A stretch of 5,625 nt of DNA, from assembly GCA_025356765.1 (NCBI GenBank), contig JANXRO010000164.1, positions 1 through 5,625 on the forward strand, given 5' to 3'. The first letter of the stretch is position 1, and each line of letters starts with the position of its first letter. This stretch comes from Hyphomicrobiales bacterium. Lineage in GTDB: Bacteria; Pseudomonadota; Alphaproteobacteria; Rhizobiales; Aestuariivirgaceae. The position numbers were made by a program, and so were the translations under genes. The notes below the pieces were generated by a model that was not told the DNA's origin, ran no database searches, and saw only the letters and a list, made by a program, of their open reading frames with translations. Shown in pieces: positions 1-5,625 of this stretch.

Positions 1-1298
1 GCAAAAGCCTCTTCGTCAAAAACACCATCTTGTTTGCGCGCCAAAACATATTCAGCATAAAGCGCGTCTGCCAGATCAAACGAAACATCGACGCGAGCAT
101 CTTGCAGCAGTGACACAAGATCATAAGCGCCATGGCCCAACAACGCATCTTGCGTGTCAATCAAGCCCACACGCTTTAGGCTTTTACGGTGGGCCAGCCA
201 GATTAAATTGGGGGAATGAAAATCGCGCAAAACCCATTGGGGTTGGGCCTGAATTGTGAGCGGCAAAATTTTGCGCCATTCAGCGTCAAAGCTTTGCTGC
301 CATTCAGCAGGCGTTGGTTTGGCGTGAATATGCGTGTGAAACCATGAGGGCAGCAGATCAACTTCGATCAATTGTGCCGCCTCATCGTAATGCGACATTT
401 TATAAATTGAGCCATCACGATTTTTTAAACTTGTGGGCCATGTTTGATTGCCCATATGGGCCAAAAGCAAGGTTGCGGCGCGCATCGGCTCTTGCACGTC
501 TTGGCCCGCATTGATCATGGTGCCATAAACGTTTGGCCCCAAATCTTCGATCAACGCCAGACCGTGTTTTAAATCACAATCATAAATTTGAGGCGCACTA
601 TAGCCCATGGCGCAGAGATGATCGTTGATTGCCACAACAGCGTGAAGGCCTTCAGCCAAATGGGCAATGGCGCTATAGGGCTTTCCATCTTTTACCGGAG
701 GGCCATCAGCCCGCTGGGGCATATCCATGAGAATTGAGTTTTTTTTACTGGTGACAATTTTTTCATAGCGCCGCGATGAAGCATCACCATCAAAAAATTG
801 CCGTGTATATGAATAGGCGCTTTGCCTTTGCAGAAACGTTTCAATTTCAATATTGCGGGCAAGCGCTGCCTTCCACGCGTTCTGAGCATGAATGTTGATG
901 GTGCGGGTTTGATCTTGGCCCGCAAAATTAATGGTCAGCGTGTTTTCCGAAAGCATGGTTGAATAGGCATCGGGCCATTCAATCAACATTATGTGTGTGG
1001 CCGCAATATCGCTCAACCCCAGTTCTAAGGCTTCCCCGGCGTTGGTTAAGCGATAAAGGTCAACATGGGCCACGGGCAGCCTTGTGTTGTCATAGGTTTG
1101 CACCAACGAAAACGTGGGGCTGGGCACATCAAAATCTTGATCAGCGGTGCCCAAGGCGTGAATGAAGGCGCGCGCGAATGTGGATTTTCCCGAACCCAAA
1201 TCGCCTTTCAGCAAAACCACAAAACCCGGCCTTGCCCACAGTGAAAGCACGCGGGCCAAGGCCTCGGTTTCTTGGGGTGAATGGGAATTGATCAGCAT
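1..1298 (-). CDS. tsaE-amgK: Bifunctional TsaE (t6A synthesis ATPase) / AmgK-like cell-wall sugar kinase, 3' end cut off by window
   Basis: An ATG at 1298 opens a frame with no stop to the window edge (432 full codons). Residues 1-140 are TsaE, the ATPase that drives the TsaB-TsaD complex making threonylcarbamoyl-adenosine-37 on ANN-reading tRNAs: Walker A GDLGSGKST (32-40), SPTFSLVQTY (60-69), HVDLYRL (78-84) and IEWPD (106-110). Residues ~155-432 are an aminoglycoside-phosphotransferase-fold kinase: GDASSRRYEK (171-180), LMDMP (190-194), EDLG (251-254), catalytic loop RDFHSPNLIWL (358-368, Asp359, Asn364) and metal-site IDTQD (380-384). This resembles AmgK, which phosphorylates N-acetylmuramate/N-acetylglucosamine at the anomeric position; MurU, its usual partner, would be expected beyond the left edge. 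The fusion is known in alphaproteobacteria at about 500 residues, so I estimate 60-70 are missing. Upstream frame is open, but Met1 fits the family N-terminus. The ribosome site is weak (AGG at 1305-1307), and the start lies 7 bases after the divL stop, suggesting translational coupling. The sugar substrate is inferred; the TsaE assignment is firm. Confidence 0.93.
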   Translation of the reverse strand, partial: MLINSHSPQETEALARVLSLWARPGFVVLLKGDLGSGKSTFARAFIHALGTADQDFDVPSPTFSLVQTYDNTRLPVAHVDLYRLTNAGEALELGLSDIAATHIMLIEWPDAYSTMLSENTLTINFAGQDQTRTINIHAQNAWKAALARNIEIETFLQRQSAYSYTRQFFDGDASSRRYEKIVTSKKNSILMDMPQRADGPPVKDGKPYSAIAHLAEGLHAVVAINDHLCAMGYSAPQIYDCDLKHGLALIEDLGPNVYGTMINAGQDVQEPMRAATLLLAHMGNQTWPTSLKNRDGSIYKMSHYDEAAQLIEVDLLPSWFHTHIHAKPTPAEWQQSFDAEWRKILPLTIQAQPQWVLRDFHSPNLIWLAHRKSLKRVGLIDTQDALLGHGAYDLVSLLQDARVDVSFDLADALYAEYVLARKQDGVFDEEAF

Positions 1299-1305
1299 AT
1301 CCGGC

Positions 1306-3768
1306 CTATGCCGCGCTTGAGTTTTCAAGCCGTGCAGCCTTGTTGGGGCCAGCAACAGGCAAGGTGCAAATGACGGTGGTGCCTTGGTGCATTTTAGAGA
1401 CAAGCGAAACTTTGCCGCCGTGAAGTTCTGTAAAGCTTTTGACCAATGCCAAGCCAAGGCCTGGGCCACGGTGGCTTCCGGGCAAGGGTTTGGCTTGGAA
1501 ACGTTCAAACACTTTTTGTTGAAACTCTGGTTCAATACCGCGGCCTGAATCGGCCACCCAGATTTGAATCATGCTGCCTTGTTTTCTGGCGCCCATTTTA
1601 ATTTGACTGTCGGGTGGCGAAAAACCTGCCGCATTGGAAAGAAGATGAAGGATGATCTGTTCAATGCGATCAGGATCAGCGCGCATCACATCAACATTGG
1701 CTGGCACTTCAATGCTGATTTCAAGATGGCGCTTTTCCAGCACAGGCAAGAAACGCTCAGCAGCTTTTTCCAGAAGTTGCGACACATTGATATCGGCCAA
1801 TTTCAATTCCATTTGGCCTGCATCAATGGCCGACAGATCGATGATGGCATTGATGATGGATTTTAAATCTTCAGAAGAATGACGAATGTCTTGCACATAT
1901 TCGCGTTGTTTGGGTGAAAGCGCGCCAGCCACACCATATTCCAAAGTTTCTGCAAAACCGATGATGCTGGTAAGCGGTGTTCGCACTTCATAGGACACGT
2001 TGGACAGAATGCTGTTCTTTAAACGGTCTGCTGCTTCCAAAGCTTCGGCCCTGTCGCGCAAGGCTTGTTCGGCTTTAACCGCGTCTGACACATCGGTGAA
2101 GGTTAAAAGCGCATTGCCATCGGGCAGCGGCACGGCGCGATAACGCAACACGCGGGCATCTTGGGTGACGCGGCCTTCGTGGGCTTTGCGATTGGCCTCA
2201 AGCCCGGTGACACCGAATTTAATATCTTGCCAAGCGCTGCGTGAGTCTGCGCTGAGGCTTGGCAATTGGGCCAGTTCATTCACATGGGGCTTTTTTTCAA
2301 GGAAAGCTGGTTCAATGGACCAAAATCGCATGAAGGCCGGATTGTATAATTTCAAACGGCCATCCGGGCCGGTGAGAGCCACGGCCTCTGCCAAGTTGTC
2401 CAAGGTTTCACGCTGAACTTCGAACAGCTCATTATAGCGGCTTTCAAGCTGGAATTCCTTGGTGAGGTTTTCATAAAAATGCGTGATGCCGCCCAGCGGG
2501 TGTTGATCGGTGACAACGCGCAAAGAGCGGCCATCGGGCAGATACCAATATTCTTCTTGGGGCTCTAAGGTTGTATATGATTTTAATTGTTTGTTGCGCC
2601 ACTCACGATAGTTGGCCTGTTCAGGCAACAAGCGGCCAGCGCGCAAACGATCGAGAATTTCGCCATCTGATGGTTGTGATTTTAGAAAGGCCTCGTCTAG
2701 TTCCCACAGCTGAGAATAGGCTTGGTTGTGAAAGGTCAAACGCTGATCTGGCCCAAAGATGGCAATCGCCGTTGACAGTTTATCCAACATGGAAGCATGG
2801 GCTGCTTCATGGCGGCTTAAATCTTTTTCGGTTTCTTCAAGCGGTGTTACATCGATGGCAAAACCGACATGGCTGTTTTCAAGCCCGGTGTCGTAAATGT
2901 TGAAGCTGCGCATTTGGCCAGCCAGAACGGCCTTGGCGCGTCCCACTAAGCCTTCCTTGGGGTTGGCGCGCGATGTATCAAGCGCTTCAGGTTTTGTCAG
3001 CCACAGATTGCGGCGCAAAACAGTTTCGCCGTCCGGGGCTTCGGTGGCTTGAACATAAGATTGGTTGACCCAACTCAATTGGCCATCCTTGCTGGTGAGC
3101 CAAATAGGAAAGGGTGCCCCATCTAAAATTGCGCTGAGGCGTTCAACCTGTTTGGCAAGCTTATGGGCATCGTATTGGGTTTCGTTTACTTCAAGTCTGT
3201 CACCCGAGAGCGGCCTGAAGCGCAAATTGATGGATGTGCCTGCGGCCCTGCCATCTACCTCTAACAAATCACCCAGCTTGGTTTTAACGCCAAAATTGAA
3301 GGGCGTTCCATCTTGATGAAGTTGGGCAAGTTGGCTTTGAAGCATTTTGGCGGCATCAAGTTCAAGCCAGGTTTCAAACTGCACAACTGCATCTAAAGTT
3401 TCAGGCACCCGCACAGTGCCATGCAACGTGCCCAGCATACGTTCAGGTTTTTGGGCGTTGCCATTCCATGTGAGAAGAATTTGAGACTCGGCTTGCAGCG
3501 CTGCTTCGGCTTCATTCAGTTGATATTCAACATCGCCCAAGCGGCGCTGGGTGATTTGAAGATTGCGTCTTTGGCCGCGCAACCGCAAAAATAAATAGGC
3601 CGACAGTGAAATGCCAAACACACCTGAAAGCGTTGTGGCGGTGAGCGTTGCCACATTCTGATCAAAGCCAGCACCAAAGCAAAAACTGGATTGCACAGGC
3701 ATCAAAAGCACAGCCAGACCCGCAACGCTTTTCAGCATTGTGATTTTACGGGTGCCTGTTTTGCCCAA
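1306..3768 (-). CDS. divL: DivL-type tyrosine pseudokinase, multi-PAS cell-cycle sensor
   Basis: This 820-residue protein has an N-terminal signal-like or membrane segment (~11-33), a second membrane helix (~40-64), a basic/coiled stretch (~65-95), a possible degenerate PAS (~95-190), PAS domains at ~208-310, ~325-435 and ~450-560, a coiled linker (~562-584), a dimerisation domain (~585-650) and an ATPase domain (~695-805). The H-box reads SNVSYEVRTPL (589-599): Tyr593 replaces the phospho-acceptor His, the hallmark of Caulobacter DivL (Tyr550; 769 residues). The ATP-lid boxes remain: Asn712, DSGRGI (740-745), VFERF (753-757) and GPGLGLALVKSF (768-779). In Caulobacter, DivL sits at a cell pole, binds DivK~P and controls CckA, hence CtrA activity and the swarmer/stalked decision. 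The start chosen is TTG at 3768, preceded by GGAG with a 7-base spacer. ATG at 3738 (codon 11) is the alternative; it has a poorer ribosome site but would give a cleaner signal-like N-terminus. A promoter candidate lies just upstream, and the stop (TAG) is 7 bases before the next gene. Confidence 0.93.
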   Translation of the reverse strand: MGKTGTRKITMLKSVAGLAVLLMPVQSSFCFGAGFDQNVATLTATTLSGVFGISLSAYLFLRLRGQRRNLQITQRRLGDVEYQLNEAEAALQAESQILLTWNGNAQKPERMLGTLHGTVRVPETLDAVVQFETWLELDAAKMLQSQLAQLHQDGTPFNFGVKTKLGDLLEVDGRAAGTSINLRFRPLSGDRLEVNETQYDAHKLAKQVERLSAILDGAPFPIWLTSKDGQLSWVNQSYVQATEAPDGETVLRRNLWLTKPEALDTSRANPKEGLVGRAKAVLAGQMRSFNIYDTGLENSHVGFAIDVTPLEETEKDLSRHEAAHASMLDKLSTAIAIFGPDQRLTFHNQAYSQLWELDEAFLKSQPSDGEILDRLRAGRLLPEQANYREWRNKQLKSYTTLEPQEEYWYLPDGRSLRVVTDQHPLGGITHFYENLTKEFQLESRYNELFEVQRETLDNLAEAVALTGPDGRLKLYNPAFMRFWSIEPAFLEKKPHVNELAQLPSLSADSRSAWQDIKFGVTGLEANRKAHEGRVTQDARVLRYRAVPLPDGNALLTFTDVSDAVKAEQALRDRAEALEAADRLKNSILSNVSYEVRTPLTSIIGFAETLEYGVAGALSPKQREYVQDIRHSSEDLKSIINAIIDLSAIDAGQMELKLADINVSQLLEKAAERFLPVLEKRHLEISIEVPANVDVMRADPDRIEQIILHLLSNAAGFSPPDSQIKMGARKQGSMIQIWVADSGRGIEPEFQQKVFERFQAKPLPGSHRGPGLGLALVKSFTELHGGKVSLVSKMHQGTTVICTLPVAGPNKAARLENSSAA

Positions 3769-3781
3769 TTGCCCACTCCAT
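3746..3781 (-). other. Possible 11-codon leader ORF overlapping the divL start
   Basis: An ATG at 3781 is preceded by AAGGGG with a 6-base spacer, the best ribosome site in this gap. It encodes MEWAIGQNRHP and stops (TAA) at 3746-3748. It is out of frame with divL, spans the TTG start, and ends 7 bases before the ATG at 3738. That layout would allow termination-reinitiation onto the 3738 ATG, or competition with the TTG. The ORF is too short to support by coding signal, so it may be chance. Confidence 0.3.
3776..3779 (-). promoter_or_regulatory. Shine-Dalgarno GGAG for the divL TTG start
   Basis: On the minus strand GGAG is followed by a 7-base spacer and then TTG at 3768. This supports the rarer TTG over the in-frame ATG at 3738, which has only an AT-rich, purine-poor upstream sequence. 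The GGAG itself overlaps codons 1-2 of the possible leader ORF, so ribosomes starting at 3781 and at 3768 would compete for the same RNA. Confidence 0.5.
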
Positions 3782-3796
3782 CAGCCGCCCCTTTGC

Positions 3797-3854
3797 GAAT
3801 CAGTCGGCGCAGGGATTGCTAATTCTATAGACGGAAGGTCTTGCTTCGTGAATC
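3797..3854. promoter_or_regulatory. Pair of GANTC (CcrM-type) methylation sites in the divL upstream gap
   Basis: GAATC occurs at 3797-3801 and 3850-3854. The second overlaps the candidate -35 box and the first would lie in the transcribed leader. In alphaproteobacteria CcrM methylates GANTC, and GcrA with sigma70 activates promoters carrying methylated sites, which tunes cell-cycle genes to replication fork passage. The sites are certain; their regulatory role is inferred. I count only five other GANTC sites in the window, at about 1547, 1566, 2243, 3485 and 5380. Confidence 0.45.
3824..3852 (-). promoter_or_regulatory. Candidate sigma70-type promoter for divL-tsaE/amgK
   Basis: On the minus strand, TTCACG (3852-3847) and TATAGA (3829-3824) are separated by exactly 17 bases. 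The first matches the alphaproteobacterial -35 TTGACG at 5 of 6 positions, and the second matches TATAAT at 4 of 6. Transcription would begin near 3817, leaving a leader of about 35-50 bases to the divL starts. A GAATC/GATTC site overlaps the -35 hexamer. This is pattern matching by eye without start-site data. Confidence 0.45.
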
Positions 3855-3866
3855 CGCTTTCTTTTT

Positions 3867-5591
3867 TTAACGCAAAAGTTGTGAATTTTTGCGGGCTGCT
3901 TTTTCCAGCTTGGCTTTACCATTTTGAACACGATAGGTTTTCGAGGCAATTTTAGTCCACGCCGGCCTGTGGGTGATGGCCAATATCGTCAAATTGCCCG
4001 ACAAGGCTTTGATATTTTCACAAATTTCAGCTTCTGTCTGTTCATCCAAGGCGCTTGTCACTTCATCCAGTAACAGGAGCTGTGGCTTATGCACCAAGGC
4101 CCTTGCTAATGACAGGCGCTGGCGCTGGCCACCGGAAAGTTTGCCACCCATAGTGCCAATTTCTGAATGAAGCCCTTGCGGCAAGGCATTCACAAACTCT
4201 TGGGCGCCCGACAAGCGCAAAGCTTCTGCTACATCGCCTTCAGAAATTGTTTTGTCGCCCATCACAATATTTTCAAACACTGTGCCGCGCAGGAGCGTTA
4301 GTTCCTGTGGCACATAGCCAATATTTTCGCGCCATTTTTTCATGTCGAGCGTGTTGAAGTCTTTGCCATCCACGGTGATCTTGCCTGATGTGGGTTGATT
4401 AAGGCCAATGACCAAATCCACCAATGTGGTTTTGCCAGAGCCTGATGGGCCCACCAGAACAGTGATGGCCTTGGCCGGAATTTCAACATTCACCGCTGAT
4501 AGGATGGTTTTTTTTGCATAGGAAAAATCGACACCTTGAAAGCTGATGGCTTGGTTTAATGTGGGGTCAAGCTTGCCGTGTTCAGCTTCCGCATGTGCTT
4601 CACTTTGCTTGATGGTTTCAAGCACGCCAAAATAGCCTGCTGATGAAAAAGCAGCATTTTGTAGCGACAACTGCACCCGCTTCATGAGATCAATCAATTG
4701 ATAAAAAATAACACCGAATACCAGAAACTGCGATAGCGGCGTTTTGAGAACAGCAACGCCTACATAAATTCCGGCGATCACCATCACCATGGCCAAAATA
4801 TCTTGGCCATAATACATGGCGTGGGTGCTGATAATTTTTTGAATTTGCGCGCTGCGCAGGCTCTTAATGTTGGCAGTGAAGCCTTGCAGAAATTGTTCTT
4901 GGCGGCCCATCGATTTGAGGGGCTTCATGTTGTTGACCACATCTTCAAGGCCGGTTGTAAGTTCATTGGATGCTTGCCATTGCGTGCGGCTGCTGGTGTC
5001 TGCAAGGCGCAATATGGCGCGCAAAGGCAAAACCAAAATGGCTGCTGCTGCGATTGAAAAAAGCGCCAGCTTGAAAGATACCAGAAAAGCCGCAACAAAC
5101 ATGCCAAGCGTTGGTATTAAAGTGACAACGTGTCCTGCCGCTGCATAATAAGCCTCACCCGCCAATGTTGATTGGGCTGAAATTTGTGAAGCCACTTCGC
5201 CTGGCTTATGATCAACAAAATAAGACCACTTGGCCTGCATCATGGCATGTAAAAGTTTCGTGCGAATTCTGGTTGTAACATCAGCCACCGAAATTCCGAC
5301 ATAGCTGAGCGAGGCCATGGAGATCACCGATTTTAAGATTAATCCGGTTCCTACAAAGGCCAGCAGATTTAGAAAACTGGATTCAACCCCCAGCTTTGTA
5401 AACAGCCCTAGAACATATTCCGCGATGGGTGATTGTTTCTGCCCACCATCCGTTGTGAGTTGGGTGATCAGTGGCACCAAGCCACCCATGCTGAGCAAAT
5501 CTGCCACGCTTGCCAACAGCATCAGTGCCGCCACAATAATGGGGCGGCCACCCGGCGCTGACCAATAGATTGAAAAAACTTTTTTCAACAC
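3867..5591 (-). CDS. Half-size ABC exporter, fused membrane and ATPase domains; substrate unknown
   Basis: This 574-residue protein has the ABCB/MsbA-like layout: a six-helix membrane domain (helices near 18-40, 73-98, 152-172, 173-196, 263-283 and 286-305), then a nucleotide-binding domain from ~350. The ATPase motifs are complete: aromatic A-loop Tyr358, Walker A GPSGSGKTT (381-389), Q-loop Gln429, signature LSGGQ (485-489), Walker B LLLLDE (505-510, catalytic Glu510), D-loop SALD (513-516) and H-loop His541. It should work as a homodimer in the inner membrane, exporting or flipping a lipid, glycolipid or drug; nothing here fixes the substrate. There is no C39 peptidase domain, so it is not a peptide-bacteriocin exporter of that class. 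The start given is GTG at 5591 (TTG at 5588 is next), which fits related N-termini. No good ribosome site precedes it, and the frame is open through 11 more codons to the window edge, so the real start could lie outside. The stop (TAA) is 98 bases before divL. Confidence 0.9.
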   Translation of the reverse strand: MLKKVFSIYWSAPGGRPIIVAALMLLASVADLLSMGGLVPLITQLTTDGGQKQSPIAEYVLGLFTKLGVESSFLNLLAFVGTGLILKSVISMASLSYVGISVADVTTRIRTKLLHAMMQAKWSYFVDHKPGEVASQISAQSTLAGEAYYAAAGHVVTLIPTLGMFVAAFLVSFKLALFSIAAAAILVLPLRAILRLADTSSRTQWQASNELTTGLEDVVNNMKPLKSMGRQEQFLQGFTANIKSLRSAQIQKIISTHAMYYGQDILAMVMVIAGIYVGVAVLKTPLSQFLVFGVIFYQLIDLMKRVQLSLQNAAFSSAGYFGVLETIKQSEAHAEAEHGKLDPTLNQAISFQGVDFSYAKKTILSAVNVEIPAKAITVLVGPSGSGKTTLVDLVIGLNQPTSGKITVDGKDFNTLDMKKWRENIGYVPQELTLLRGTVFENIVMGDKTISEGDVAEALRLSGAQEFVNALPQGLHSEIGTMGGKLSGGQRQRLSLARALVHKPQLLLLDEVTSALDEQTEAEICENIKALSGNLTILAITHRPAWTKIASKTYRVQNGKAKLEKAARKNSQLLR

Positions 5592-5625
5592 TCGCTTGCT
5601 GCTCTCATTTTCACGTTCGCCTAAG

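Noticed and set aside
739..746. Run of eight A (minus strand) in tsaE-amgK, a possible slippage or frameshift site
   Set aside because: The frame reads through without disruption (AGT AAA AAA AAC TCA), and family motifs lie on both sides in the same frame. There is no sign of a programmed shift.
692..925. 77-codon minus-strand frame inside the TsaE-AmgK gene, and other short frames at 314-514 and 959-1165
   Set aside because: The TsaE-AmgK frame is continuous through all of these and contains the catalytic motifs; the short frames have no family features.
1564..1866. 100-codon open frame on the plus strand inside divL
   Set aside because: It lies antisense to the conserved ATPase and dimerisation domains of divL, has no recognisable motif, and looks like a shadow of biased codon use in the real gene.
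3797..3880. CtrA-binding site (TTAA-N7-TTAA) upstream of divL
   Set aside because: Only a single TTAA half (3867-3870) is present, with no second half at the required spacing.
3871..3893. Inverted repeat CGCAAAA...TTTTGCG with a 9-base loop at the end of the ABC exporter gene, next to a T7 run
   Set aside because: The T run lies on the plus strand before the hairpin. In the transcribed (minus) direction the hairpin is followed by A residues, so it does not have the form of an intrinsic terminator. The stem is also short, AT-rich and lies inside the coding end.
1..5625. Possible defence island, CRISPR array, insertion sequence or tRNA gene
   Set aside because: No array-like repeats, transposase motifs, terminal inverted repeats or cloverleaf structure were seen. 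All three genes are ordinary chromosomal families and the coding density is high.

Overview
The window reads as chromosomal DNA from an alphaproteobacterium. The evidence is a DivL-type cell-cycle pseudokinase with tyrosine in place of the phospho-acceptor histidine, a TsaE domain fused to an AmgK-like sugar kinase, and an apparent shortage of GANTC, the CcrM methylation site: I count 7 by eye, against about 22 expected by chance. G+C is near 48% from sampled lines, low for the Caulobacterales/Hyphomicrobiales-type genomes where this gene set is familiar, so I do not name a genus.

All three genes lie on the minus strand, so the window is transcribed from right to left. From the right edge (5591 to 3867) comes a half-size ABC exporter with the membrane and ATPase domains in one chain; its reading frame is open to the window end, so the true start could lie outside. 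A 98-bp gap (3769-3866) follows, holding a candidate sigma70-type promoter, two GANTC sites and an unusual arrangement of translation starts. Next is divL (3768 to 1306). Only 7 bases after its stop begins the TsaE-AmgK fusion gene (1298 to 1), which runs off the left edge with an estimated 60-70 codons missing.

DivL is known from Caulobacter as the non-canonical kinase homologue that reads DivK phosphorylation and controls CckA, and so the master regulator CtrA. TsaE powers synthesis of the essential tRNA modification t6A. AmgK phosphorylates cell-wall sugars for peptidoglycan recycling. The divL-tsaE/amgK spacing suggests one transcript and translational coupling, linking cell-cycle control with a translation-fidelity and cell-wall salvage protein. 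The ABC exporter may be an independent neighbour, because a promoter candidate separates it from divL.

I saw no tRNA, rRNA, CRISPR array, insertion sequence or convincing terminator. The best candidates for a second look are the tyrosine H-box, the clustered GANTC sites in the divL promoter gap, and a possible 11-codon leader peptide overlapping the divL start.
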